Source of the DNA: Afipia sp.
GTDB taxonomy: Bacteria; Pseudomonadota; Alphaproteobacteria; Rhizobiales; Xanthobacteraceae
DNA length: 64,000 bases
Reading direction: 5' to 3'
Assembly: GCA_017308575.1 (NCBI GenBank)
Contig: JAFKEQ010000001.1
Coordinates: forward strand, 930,001-994,000
The notes under the pieces are model-generated. The model saw only the letters and a program-made list of their open reading frames with translations, did no database searches and was not told the origin of the DNA. This document shows positions 56,302-64,000 of this stretch, in pieces (position 1 is the stretch's first letter; each line of letters starts with the position of its first letter). A program made the translations under genes and the position numbers.

Positions 56302-57411
56302 ATGAGCGCCTATATCGCCCGCCGCATCCTGCTGATGATCCCGACCTTGCTGGGCATCCTGTTCGTGTCGTTCGTCGTGGTGCAGTTCGCGCCCGGCGGA
56401 CCAGTGGAACGGGTGATCGCGCAGTTGTCCGGCTCCGACACCGGCGCGAGTTCTCGCATCTCCGGATCGTCCGGCGGCGATTTTGCCTCGCGCCCGCAGG
56501 CCGGTGCATCGGCGGACGCCGTCAGTTCGAAATATCGCGGCGCGCAGGGGCTCGATCCGGATTTCGTCAAGAGCCTGGAAAAGCAGTTCGGCTTTGACAA
56601 GCCCGCGCCCGAGCGCTTTCTGCTGATGCTGTGGAATTTCGCACGCTTCGATTTCGGGAAAAGCTATTTCCGCGACGTCAGCGTGATTCAGCTCATCAAG
56701 GAAAAGCTGCCGGTCTCGATGTCGCTCGGCATCTGGATGACACTGCTGACCTATCTGATCTCGATTCCGCTCGGCATCCGCAAGGCCATTCGGGACGGCT
56801 CGACATTCGATGTCTGGACCTCCGGTATCATTATCATCGGCTTTGCCATTCCGGGCTTTCTGTTTGCGATCCTGCTGATCATCCTGTTCGCGGGCGGATC
56901 GTTTCTCGACATCTTCCCGCTGCGCGGGCTGACCTCCGACGGCTGGTCGCAGTTCCCGTGGTACTGGAAGATCATCGATTATTTCTGGCACATCACGCTG
57001 CCGCTGGTCTCGATGGTGCTCGGCGCATTCGCGACCATGACGCTGCTGACCAAGAATTCGTTTCTCGACGAAATCCGCAAGCAGTATGTGATGACCGCGC
57101 GCGCCAAGGGCTGCAGCGAAAATCAGGTGCTCTACGGACACATTTTCCGCAACGCCATGCTGATCGTGATCGCCGGTTTTCCGAGCGCGTTCATCCACGC
57201 GTTCTTTTCCGGCTCGCTGCTGATCGAAACCATTTTCTCGCTCGACGGGCTCGGCCTGCTCGGTTTTGAAAGCGTGCTGAACCGCGATTATCCGGTGGTA
57301 TTCGGCACGCTGTTCATCTTTTCGCTGGTCGGCCTCGTGGTCAATCTGATCTCGGACCTGACCTATATGTGGATCGATCCGCGGATCGATTTCGAGGCGC
57401 GCGACGTATGA
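56302..57411 (+). CDS. yejB: Peptide ABC transporter permease YejB
   Basis: An inner-membrane permease of 369 residues with six helices. The first helix reads YIARRILLMIPTLLGILFVSFVVVQFAPGGPVE, the DppB/YejB pattern. A long periplasmic insert (about 40-110) is typical of YejB. The EAA loop is AKGCSENQVLYGHIFRNAMLIVIAGFP. It starts two bases after yejA copy 2 and overlaps yejE by four bases. Confidence 0.94.
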   Translation: MSAYIARRILLMIPTLLGILFVSFVVVQFAPGGPVERVIAQLSGSDTGASSRISGSSGGDFASRPQAGASADAVSSKYRGAQGLDPDFVKSLEKQFGFDKPAPERFLLMLWNFARFDFGKSYFRDVSVIQLIKEKLPVSMSLGIWMTLLTYLISIPLGIRKAIRDGSTFDVWTSGIIIIGFAIPGFLFAILLIILFAGGSFLDIFPLRGLTSDGWSQFPWYWKIIDYFWHITLPLVSMVLGAFATMTLLTKNSFLDEIRKQYVMTARAKGCSENQVLYGHIFRNAMLIVIAGFPSAFIHAFFSGSLLIETIFSLDGLGLLGFESVLNRDYPVVFGTLFIFSLVGLVVNLISDLTYMWIDPRIDFEARDV

Positions 57412-58586
57412 CCATTGCGCCGATCCCTCCCGTTGAAACGACTGCGCAGGCGCCGCTCGGCGAGGCCGTGCCGCCGTCGCGCCGTCCGCTCGGCCTGTCG
57501 CCGCTCAACCAGCGGCGCTGGCGCAATTTCAAATCCAATCGCCGCGGCTACTGGTCGTTCTGGATTTTTTCCGTGCTGTTTCTGATTTCGCTGTGCGCGG
57601 AACTGATTGCCAACGATCGCCCGTTCCTGATCAAATTCGACGGCAAGCTGTATTTCCCGGCCTTCGTCAATTACGCTGAGACGACATTCGGCGGCGACTT
57701 CGAAACATCGGCGGATTATCGCGATCCTTATCTGCAGAAGCTGATCGCGGAGAAGAACGGCACCATCGTCTGGCCGCTGATCCGGTATTCCTACAACACT
57801 CACAATCTCGATCTACCGACGCCCGCGCCCTCGAAGCCGACATGGCTGCTCACTGAGGCGCAGTGCAAGCCGGTGGTGGAGAAGAAGGGCCTCAAGAGTT
57901 GCCGCGATCTTGAATACAATTGGCTCGGCACCGACGATCAGGGCCGCGATGTGGTGGCGCGGCTGATCTACGGCTTTCGAATTTCCGTGCTGTTCGGTCT
58001 TGCGCTGACCATCGTGTCGTCGGTCGTCGGCATCGCGGCGGGCGGTATTCAGGGCTATTTCGGCGGCTGGGTCGATCTTCTGTTCCAGCGCCTGATTGAA
58101 GTGTGGACGGCGATCCCGTCGCTCTATCTTCTTCTGATCCTCTCGTCCGTGCTGGTGCCGGGTTTCTTCGTTCTGCTCGGCATCCTGCTGCTGTTCTCAT
58201 GGGTGTCGCTGGTCGGCCTTGTGCGCGCGGAATTCCTGCGCGGGCGCAACTTCGAATATATTCAGGCAGCGCGTGCGCTCGGTGTGTCGAACGGCGTGAT
58301 CATGTTCCGCCATCTGCTGCCGAATGCGATGGTCGCGACCATGACCTTCCTGCCGTTCATCGTGTCGTCTTCGGTGATGACGCTGACCGCACTCGACTTC
58401 CTCGGCTTCGGCCTGCCGCCCGGTTCGCCCTCGCTCGGCGAACTGCTGTCGCAGGGCAAATCGAACGTGCAGGCGCCGTGGCTCGGCTTCACCGGCTTCT
58501 TCTCGGTCGCGATCATGCTGTCGCTGCTGATCTTCATCGGCGAGGCGGTGCGCGACGCCTTCGATCCGCGCAAGACGTTTCGGTGA
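57408..58586 (+). CDS. yejE: Peptide ABC transporter permease YejE
   Basis: An inner-membrane permease of 392 residues. After a hydrophilic N-terminus it has LNQRRWRNFKSNRRGYWSFWIFSVLFLISLCAELIAND, then a large periplasmic domain (about 70-175). GTDDQGRDVVARLIYGFRIS and the EAA loop ARALGVSNGVIMFRHLLPNAM are typical of DppC/YejE. The ATG at 57408 overlaps the yejB stop. It pairs with YejB to form the channel. Confidence 0.94.
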   Translation: MTIAPIPPVETTAQAPLGEAVPPSRRPLGLSPLNQRRWRNFKSNRRGYWSFWIFSVLFLISLCAELIANDRPFLIKFDGKLYFPAFVNYAETTFGGDFETSADYRDPYLQKLIAEKNGTIVWPLIRYSYNTHNLDLPTPAPSKPTWLLTEAQCKPVVEKKGLKSCRDLEYNWLGTDDQGRDVVARLIYGFRISVLFGLALTIVSSVVGIAAGGIQGYFGGWVDLLFQRLIEVWTAIPSLYLLLILSSVLVPGFFVLLGILLLFSWVSLVGLVRAEFLRGRNFEYIQAARALGVSNGVIMFRHLLPNAMVATMTFLPFIVSSSVMTLTALDFLGFGLPPGSPSLGELLSQGKSNVQAPWLGFTGFFSVAIMLSLLIFIGEAVRDAFDPRKTFR

Positions 58587-58591
58587 GGTCC

Positions 58592-60229
58592 ATGGACGCG
58601 ATCAACCAGCCTCTGCTCGATGTGCGCGATCTGTCGGTGGCTTTCCGGCAGGCCGGCCAGGAGAGCGTCGCCGTGGACGGCGTGTCGTTTTCGATTGAGC
58701 GCGGGCAGTGCGTGGCGCTGGTCGGCGAATCCGGCTCCGGCAAATCCGTCAGCGCGCTGTCGGTGCTCAAGCTGCTGCCGTATCCGACCGCGTTTCATCC
58801 CTCGGGTAGCATCCGCTTCAAGGGGCAGGATCTGCTCGGCATGAGCGAGAACAAGATTCGCGCGATTCGCGGCAACGACATTTCGATCATCTTTCAGGAG
58901 CCGATGACCTCGCTCAATCCGCTTCACACCATCGAAGCGCAGATCGGCGAGGTGATCTATCTGCACAGCGGCATGCGCGGCAAGCTGGCGCGCGAGCGCA
59001 CGCTCGAATTGCTGACGCAGGTCGGAATTCCCGATCCGGAATCGCGGCTCGGCAGCTATCCGCATCAGCTGTCCGGCGGGCAGCGCCAGCGCGTGATGAT
59101 CGCGATGGCGCTGGCCAACGAGCCTGATCTGTTGATCGCGGACGAGCCGACCACGGCGCTGGATGTGACGGTACAGGCGCAAATTCTGAAATTGCTGGCG
59201 GACATTCGCAGCCGGCTCGGCATGAGCATGCTGTTCATCACCCATGATCTCGGCATCGTGCGGCGCATCGCCGATGTGGTCTGCGTCATGAACCACGGCA
59301 AGATCGTCGAGCAGGGACCGGTGGAGCAGGTGTTCACCGCCGCGCAGCATCCTTACACCAAGGCGCTGCTGGCGGCGGAGCCGAAGCCCGATCCCGCGCC
59401 GCCGCGCCCCGATGCGCCGGTGGTGATGTCGTCCGACGATCTCAAGGTCTGGTTTCCGATCAAGCGCGGCGTCATGCGCAAGACGGTCGGTCACATCAAG
59501 GCGGTGGATGGCGTCAGCATGTCGGTGCGTCAGGGCGAGACGCTCGGCGTGGTCGGCGAATCCGGTTCGGGCAAGACCACGCTCGGCCTCGCGCTGCTGC
59601 GGCTGATCTCGTCGCAGGGGCCGATCGTGTTTCTCGGAAAGGACATTCAGGGCCTGAACTTCAAGCAGATGCGTCCGGTTCGACGCGACATGCAGATCGT
59701 GTTTCAGGACCCGTTCGGCGCGCTCAGCCCGCGCATGTCGGTAGGGGACATTATCGCCGAAGGTCTCGGCGTGCATCAGCCATCGTTGACGCAGGACGAG
59801 CGTGACGCCCGCGTCGTCAAGGCGCTGACCGATGTCGGCCTCGATCCGGCGACGCGTTTCCGTTATCCGCATGAATTCTCCGGCGGCCAGCGCCAGCGCA
59901 TTTCGATCGCGCGCGCGGTGGTGCTGGAGCCGAATTTCATCGTGCTGGATGAGCCGACCAGCGCGCTCGACATGCTGTTCCAGGCGCAGATGGTCGATCT
60001 GCTGCGCGACCTGCAGCGCAAGCGCGACCTCACTTATATGTTCATCTCGCACGATCTGCGGGTGGTGGCGTCGCTGGCGAGCAACCTGATTGTGATGCGT
60101 CACGGCAAGGTGGTGGAGCAGGGCGCGGCTGCGGATATTTTCAAGAATCCGGCGTCGGATTATACCCGCGCGCTGTTCGCGGCGGCGTTCAATATCGAAA
60201 CCGCGCCCAATATCGTGCCGGAGATTTGA
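58592..60229 (+). CDS. yejF: Peptide ABC transporter ATP-binding protein YejF (duplicated ATPase)
   Basis: A 545-residue protein with two ABC ATPase domains. Domain 1 has Walker [11 protein letters not shown] near residue 50, signature [10 protein letters not shown] and Walker [13 protein letters not shown]. Domain 2 (from about residue 285) has [21 protein letters not shown] and [12 protein letters not shown]. Both are of the oligopeptide type with a signature followed by QRQR. The fusion is normal for YejF. GAGG lies five bases before the ATG. A longer upstream frame is yejE read out of phase. It is last in the yej operon. Confidence 0.95.
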   Translation: MDAINQPLLDVRDLSVAFRQAGQESVAVDGVSFSIERGQCVALVGESGSGKSVSALSVLKLLPYPTAFHPSGSIRFKGQDLLGMSENKIRAIRGNDISIIFQEPMTSLNPLHTIEAQIGEVIYLHSGMRGKLARERTLELLTQVGIPDPESRLGSYPHQLSGGQRQRVMIAMALANEPDLLIADEPTTALDVTVQAQILKLLADIRSRLGMSMLFITHDLGIVRRIADVVCVMNHGKIVEQGPVEQVFTAAQHPYTKALLAAEPKPDPAPPRPDAPVVMSSDDLKVWFPIKRGVMRKTVGHIKAVDGVSMSVRQGETLGVVGESGSGKTTLGLALLRLISSQGPIVFLGKDIQGLNFKQMRPVRRDMQIVFQDPFGALSPRMSVGDIIAEGLGVHQPSLTQDERDARVVKALTDVGLDPATRFRYPHEFSGGQRQRISIARAVVLEPNFIVLDEPTSALDMLFQAQMVDLLRDLQRKRDLTYMFISHDLRVVASLASNLIVMRHGKVVEQGAAADIFKNPASDYTRALFAAAFNIETAPNIVPEI

Positions 60230-60241
60230 CCACGGAATTGC

Positions 60242-60366
60242 CGTCACCCTGAGGTGCCGAAGCGAAGCGGAGGCCTCGAAGGGCGACGGCAGAACTTGAT
60301 TGTCATCCTTCGAGGCTCGCCATAGAGCGGCGAAGACGCGCTTATGGCTCGCACCTCAGGATGACG
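60242..60366. repeat. Palindromic repeat, family 2, copy e (supplies a stop codon)
   Basis: CGTCACCCTGAGGTGCCGAA at the left and CACCTCAGGATGACG at the right, with inner GCCTCGAAGGGCGACGG and GTCATCCTTCGAGGC. Its right end contains the TGA stop and the last two codons of the NlpC/P60 gene on the minus strand. It sits between the convergent yejF and NlpC/P60 genes. Confidence 0.8.
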
Positions 60367-61225
60367 AGAACCGCTTGATGCTGCTGATTTCACTCCCCGC
60401 AGCCTTGATCCGCGCAATCGCCGCCTGCACCGGCTCGATCGCGGTCGCCATGTGATGCGCGTTGGCGTGGACGATGCTGTTCGCGTCCCGCACGATCGCG
60501 ACGTGGCCCTTCCAGAAAATCAGGTCGCCGCGTTGCAGATCGTGCCATTGATCCGGCGGCAGCGCTGTTCCGAGTGCGGCCTGCTGCATGTCGCTGTCAC
60601 GCGGAGCGGTGACACCAGCGGCCGTCAGCGACATCTGCACAAGACCGGAGCAGTCGATGCCGAGCGCCGACTTGCCGCCCCACAGATAGGGCGTGCCGAC
60701 GAAACGCTCGGCCACCGCGACGAAATCCGGCTCCATCATATCGAGTGCGGCGACATGCTGCGCGGGCAGATAGTGACGCTGGCTGGTGATGGCGAAGCCG
60801 TTCTCGATCTTGACGATCCCGACGCGCGCGCCGAGCGGCAGGCTCTCGGCCGGCGGCAGTTTGATCGACGGTCCCGGAAACGCAAAGGTGCGCAGCGCGA
60901 TCACCTTATGGGTTGGCGTCGTGCGTGGTTGCACCAGCGCTGCATCCGGCAGCCAGCCGACATAGCCGTCGGAGTGCAACTGGCCCCATGCCCATCCCTC
61001 CGCATCGCGATCATAGATCGTCACGCGCTCGCCTTTCAGCGCTTCGGTCTCCAGCGCGGCATCGTGCGACGGGCTGCGCCGCACCGGCGCGATCGGATTG
61101 AACACTTCGAATTCGGTCCCCTCGACAAAGCGTGTCGCCTGCACCTTGCCTTCGAGATGTTTCGCGGCGAGGTCAGATCGCGCAGGCGTCAAGCGAGGAT
61201 CAAGAGCGGGTGCCGGATCAGCCAT
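60356..61225 (-). CDS. NlpC/P60 family peptidase with SH3 domains
   Basis: A 289-residue cysteine peptidase of the bacterial dipeptidyl-peptidase VI type. Two SH3-like regions occupy about residues 30-150 (VFNPIAPVRRSPSHDAALETEALKGERVTIYDRDAEGWAWGQL). The catalytic domain has Cys192 in GIDCSGLVQ, His241 in KGHVAIV and a third polar residue near His253 in HANAHH. It probably cleaves gamma-D-Glu-diamino acid bonds in murein peptides. No signal peptide is seen, so it likely acts on recycled peptides in the cytoplasm. It overlaps the aminopeptidase gene by eight bases, implying joint peptide degradation. Its stop lies inside a repeat. Confidence 0.88.
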   Translation of the reverse strand: MADPAPALDPRLTPARSDLAAKHLEGKVQATRFVEGTEFEVFNPIAPVRRSPSHDAALETEALKGERVTIYDRDAEGWAWGQLHSDGYVGWLPDAALVQPRTTPTHKVIALRTFAFPGPSIKLPPAESLPLGARVGIVKIENGFAITSQRHYLPAQHVAALDMMEPDFVAVAERFVGTPYLWGGKSALGIDCSGLVQMSLTAAGVTAPRDSDMQQAALGTALPPDQWHDLQRGDLIFWKGHVAIVRDANSIVHANAHHMATAIEPVQAAIARIKAAGSEISSIKRFSSS

Positions 61226-62594
61226 AGCGCTCGCTCAGCAGCTTGTAGAGCGCACGCGCGGCCTGGCATTCGCCGCCTTCGGGCCGCGCAGGCTTCGCGC
61301 TGGGCGTCCAGCCATAAATGTCCACGTGAAGCCAGCTCTTGGCACTCTCGACAAAGCGCTTGAGGAACAGCGCGCAGGTGATCGATCCCGCGAAGGCGCC
61401 GCCCGGCGCGTTGTTGAGATTGGCGGTCTTGGAATCGAGCCAGGAATCGTAGGGCATCCAGAGCGGCATCCGCCACAAAGGATCGTTCTCCGCGTGGGCG
61501 TGGCGCGCGACATCCGCCGCCAGTGGCTCGTCATCGGTGTAGAACGGCGGCAGATCGGGGCCGAGCGCGACGCGCGCAGCGCCGGTGAGCGTGCCGAGAT
61601 CGATCAGCAGGTCGGGCTTCTCTTCATCGGCCAGCGCCAGTGCATCGGCAAGCACGAGACGGCCTTCGGCGTCAGTGTTGCCGATCTCGACATTGAGGCC
61701 CTTGCGCGATTTGAACACATCGAGCGGGCGGAACGCGTTTCCGGCGACCGCATTTTCCACCGCCGGGATCAGGACGCGCAGCCGCACCTTGAGCTTTGCA
61801 TCCATGATCATCTGCGCCAGCGCCAGCACATTGGCGGCGCCGCCCATGTCCTTCTTCATGATCAGCATGCCGCTCGATGGCTTGAGATCGAGGCCACCGG
61901 TGTCGAAGCACACGCCCTTGCCGACCAGCGTCACCTTGGGATGCGATGCATCGCCCCATGCGATGTCGATCAGTCGCGGCGCGCGGGTCGAGGCCATGCC
62001 GACGGCGTGGATCAGGGGGAAGTTCTGCTTGAGCAGATCGTCGCCGACGATGCAGGAAAACTTCGCGCCGAATTTGTCGGCGAGCGCTTGCGCGGCCTGC
62101 GCCAGCTCCTCCGGCCCCATGTCGTTGGCCGGCGTGTTGATGAGATCGCGCGCCAGCGTTGCGGCCTTCGCCATGCGGCTGATCTCGATCATGTCGATGC
62201 CGTCCGGCGGCGTCAGCTTCGCGCCGGGCGCGTCGTTCTTTTTGTAGCGGCCGAAACGATAGCTGCCGAGCGCGAAGGCCAGCGCGGCGAGCCGCGTGTC
62301 GTGCGGCGCATTGGCGAACCTGTAGGTGCCTGCGGGCAGCAGGCCGGGCAGCTGCCCCGGGCGGAACAGGTCGCGCCATGCGCCGGCCTGATCTTCGATG
62401 CCGAACAACACGTGCGCGAGCGAACCGTCGGCCGCGGGCAGGGCGAGATATTGTCCCGGCTTGCCGGTGAAGGCGTTGGCTTTGGCGAAGTGCCGGGCCG
62501 GTTCGGGGAGCGCTGCGGCCAGCGTCTCCCAGGTCGATTTGGTGGCGAAGGTGATCGGGACGGCGGACGCGGCGTTCTGGAAGGCTGGATGCAT
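61218..62594 (-). CDS. Leucyl aminopeptidase family (M17)
   Basis: A 458-residue M17 metallo-aminopeptidase. The signature NTDAEGRLVLADAL is near residue 310. LVGKGVCFDTGGLDLKPSSGMLIMKKDMGGAANVLA carries the active-site Lys and metal-binding Asp residues. It removes N-terminal residues from peptides in the cytoplasm. It is upstream of and overlaps the NlpC/P60 gene. The N-terminal domain (1-150) is divergent, as in alphaproteobacterial PepB-like forms. Confidence 0.93.
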   Translation of the reverse strand: MHPAFQNAASAVPITFATKSTWETLAAALPEPARHFAKANAFTGKPGQYLALPAADGSLAHVLFGIEDQAGAWRDLFRPGQLPGLLPAGTYRFANAPHDTRLAALAFALGSYRFGRYKKNDAPGAKLTPPDGIDMIEISRMAKAATLARDLINTPANDMGPEELAQAAQALADKFGAKFSCIVGDDLLKQNFPLIHAVGMASTRAPRLIDIAWGDASHPKVTLVGKGVCFDTGGLDLKPSSGMLIMKKDMGGAANVLALAQMIMDAKLKVRLRVLIPAVENAVAGNAFRPLDVFKSRKGLNVEIGNTDAEGRLVLADALALADEEKPDLLIDLGTLTGAARVALGPDLPPFYTDDEPLAADVARHAHAENDPLWRMPLWMPYDSWLDSKTANLNNAPGGAFAGSITCALFLKRFVESAKSWLHVDIYGWTPSAKPARPEGGECQAARALYKLLSERYG

Positions 62595-62794
62595 GGGGTT
62601 CCCGGGGCGGGTGCGTGAAGGTGGCCACTATAGCAGCGCAGCGGCGGGGTGCAGCAGGGCCGAAATGGCGTTTTGACAGACCTTTCCGGGCAGATGCCCA
62701 TCCGCGGCGAAGGCCGGATTAACCAGCCATTAGGGTTAACACTCTATTGCTGACGGCATCCGGCTTCGCCACCTCCGATCGCGAGTCCAAGTGC

Positions 62795-63598
62795 ATGCGT
62801 CATCCGTCTCATCTTGCCCGCTATTTCGGGTCTGCAGCCGTCGTCGCGACTCTGGCCGCGGGCCTCGGCGGGTGCCAGACGACGGCACGTTCGCCCGATA
62901 TTACCGGTTCGCTCGATGCGCGGGCGGAAGCCGATCCCGCGATATTGCCGCGCGGCGAGATCGATACGCTCGGAGAGCGCTTCCGTGCCAATCCGCGCGA
63001 TGCCGCCAATGCCCTGCGATATGGTCAGGCCCTGCGCCAGAACGGCCAGCGCGAACAGGCAGCGGCCGTGCTGGAGCAGGCCACGCTTGCAAGTCCTGGC
63101 AACAAGCCGCTGCTCGGGGCCTATGGCCGCGCGCTGGTGGACAACGGAAATTTCCAGCGGGCTTTCGACACGCTCGCGCGCGCGCATACGCCCGCGAATC
63201 CGGACTGGCGCATTCTGTCGGTTCAGGGCACCGCGCTCGATCAGCTCGGCAGGCACGACGAGGCGCGCAGGTACTACGCCAGCGCGCTGAAGATCATGCC
63301 CGAAGAGCCGTCGGTCCTGTCCAATCTCGGCATGTCTTACGTGCTGTCCAAGAATTTGCCGCAGGCCGAGGCCGTGCTGCGGCGCGCCTATCAGCGCGGC
63401 GGAAGCGATGGGCGCGTGCGCCAGAATCTGGGTCTGGTCATTGGGCTTCAGGGCCGCTTTGCCGAGGCTGAGGCGATCGTGCGCGCGGATTTGCCGCCGG
63501 ATCAGGCCGAGGCCAATGTCGCCTATCTGAAGCAGATGCTGAACCAGGACGGCCGCGGCCCGAGGGCGACGGGCATGTCGGGACCAAGCCGGTCGTAA
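62795..63598 (+). CDS. tadD: Tetratricopeptide lipoprotein TadD
   Basis: A 267-residue outer-membrane lipoprotein. The signal peptide ends in a lipobox (AAGLGGCQTT, Cys about 26). The mature part has a linker with SPDITGSLDARAEAD and about five TPR motifs (for example ANALRYGQALRQNGQREQAAAVLEQA and PSVLSNLGMSYVLSKNLPQAEAVLRRAY). TadD is the pilotin-like TPR protein of the Tad/Flp pilus machine. The ATG at 62795 gives the normal signal length; a TTG at 62747 would extend it. It is convergent with the tadC end at the window edge, which supports the assignment. Confidence 0.85.
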   Translation: MRHPSHLARYFGSAAVVATLAAGLGGCQTTARSPDITGSLDARAEADPAILPRGEIDTLGERFRANPRDAANALRYGQALRQNGQREQAAAVLEQATLASPGNKPLLGAYGRALVDNGNFQRAFDTLARAHTPANPDWRILSVQGTALDQLGRHDEARRYYASALKIMPEEPSVLSNLGMSYVLSKNLPQAEAVLRRAYQRGGSDGRVRQNLGLVIGLQGRFAEAEAIVRADLPPDQAEANVAYLKQMLNQDGRGPRATGMSGPSRS

Positions 63599-63642
63599 AT
63601 TCACGCACGCCGTTACTCCTGTCTGCGCAATCGCCAATCTTG

Positions 63643-63752
63643 CGTCATCCCGGCGAAGGCCGGGATCCATAACCACTGTTCTTACGGCTAAGGCGCGGGT
63701 TTGCTAGTCAAGATCCACAGGGAGTATGGGTCCCGGCCTTCGCCGGGACGAC
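63643..63752. repeat. Palindromic repeat, family 4
   Basis: CGTCATCCCGGCGAAGGCCG at the left and CGGCCTTCGCCGGGACGAC at the right are long inverted arms around a central segment of about 65 bases that is not obviously paired. It lies between the convergent tadD and tadC genes. A fragment of the same element is at 17848-17865. Confidence 0.8.
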
Positions 63753-63786
63753 AGGAGAGAAATGCGGGCGCAGGGGCGCGACCGCC

Positions 63787-64000
63787 TCACTTCATGTATT
63801 CGGTGACCTTGATCCCGGTCGGGCCGAGAATGACGACGAACAGCACCGGCAGGAAGAACACGATCATCGGCACCGTCAGTTTCGGCGGCAGCGCCGCGGC
63901 CTTCTTTTCCGCTTCGTTCATGCGCATGTCGCGGTTTTCCTGCGCCATCACGCGCAGCGTCTGTCCGAGCGGGGTGCCGTAGCGCTCGGCCTGCATCAGC
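63787..64000 (-). CDS. tadC: Tad pilus assembly protein TadC, 3' end (partial)
   Basis: The last 70 codons of a gene that continues past the right edge. The sequence ERYGTPLGQTLRVMAQENRDMRMNEAEKKAAALPPKLTVPMIVFFLPVLFVVILGP is the C-terminus of a type II secretion system F-domain (GspF/TadC) protein. It has the conserved ERAE-like acidic loop followed by the final membrane helix. TadC is an inner-membrane platform protein for Flp pilus assembly. The rest of the tad genes should lie to the right on the minus strand. Confidence 0.85.
   Translation of the reverse strand, partial: LMQAERYGTPLGQTLRVMAQENRDMRMNEAEKKAAALPPKLTVPMIVFFLPVLFVVILGPTGIKVTEYMK

Overview
The window is chromosomal DNA of a GC-rich alphaproteobacterium. 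The best fit is the Bradyrhizobium/Rhodopseudomonas/Afipia group (Nitrobacteraceae). Reasons: a pim-type dicarboxylate beta-oxidation operon in the order known from Rhodopseudomonas palustris, a membrane-anchored CycM-type cytochrome c next to kdsB and pheA, many branched-chain-type (Liv) ABC transporters serving catabolic operons, and several families of short palindromic intergenic repeats. No tRNA, rRNA, CRISPR array, prophage or complete insertion sequence was seen.

Layout. 1-9.1 kb: a TetR-controlled catabolic operon with an alpha-methylacyl-CoA racemase, an HSD10-like short-chain dehydrogenase, a feruloyl-CoA-synthetase-like ligase, two acyl-CoA dehydrogenases, a nitroreductase and a haloalkane dehalogenase with a complete catalytic set. 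Together they suggest activation and beta-oxidation of a methyl-branched, perhaps halogenated, acid. 9.2-14.1 kb: small conserved genes and three regulator/target pairs (WYL regulator beside a GST, LysR beside a flavin-type oxidoreductase, and a hotdog thioesterase). 14.1-23.7 kb: pobA (4-hydroxybenzoate hydroxylase), an ABC binding protein separated from its likely transporter (livH, a fused livM-livG, livF), a membrane class III cyclase, a MarR regulator and a glycerate kinase.

23.8-39.6 kb: the pim region. A leftward iclR-livGFHM-livK-livK set diverges from a rightward pimFABCDE operon. The intergenic space carries a near-perfect palindrome that may be the shared operator. Import, CoA activation, dehydrogenation, hydration/oxidation and thiolysis of medium-chain dicarboxylic acids are all encoded here. 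39.8-42.9 kb: glycerol kinase, a Tat-exported beta-carbonic anhydrase and a secreted hypothetical protein.

43-48.4 kb: metF and metH (folate- and B12-dependent methionine synthesis), separated by a small DUF559 endonuclease gene lying between two inverted copies of a palindromic repeat. A gene-less pair of the same repeat lies at 36.05-36.2 kb. This is the most unusual structure in the window. 48.7-52.3 kb: a luciferase-like oxidoreductase, pheA, kdsB and cycM. 52.5-60.2 kb: a Yej-type peptide importer with two tandem binding proteins (yejA-yejA-yejB-yejE-yejF). 60.3-62.6 kb: an M17 aminopeptidase overlapping an NlpC/P60 peptidase. 62.8-64 kb: the edge of a Tad/Flp pilus locus (tadD and the 3' end of tadC).

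Starts were chosen from ribosome-binding sites and family alignments from memory. No database search was possible, so substrate assignments are inferences.
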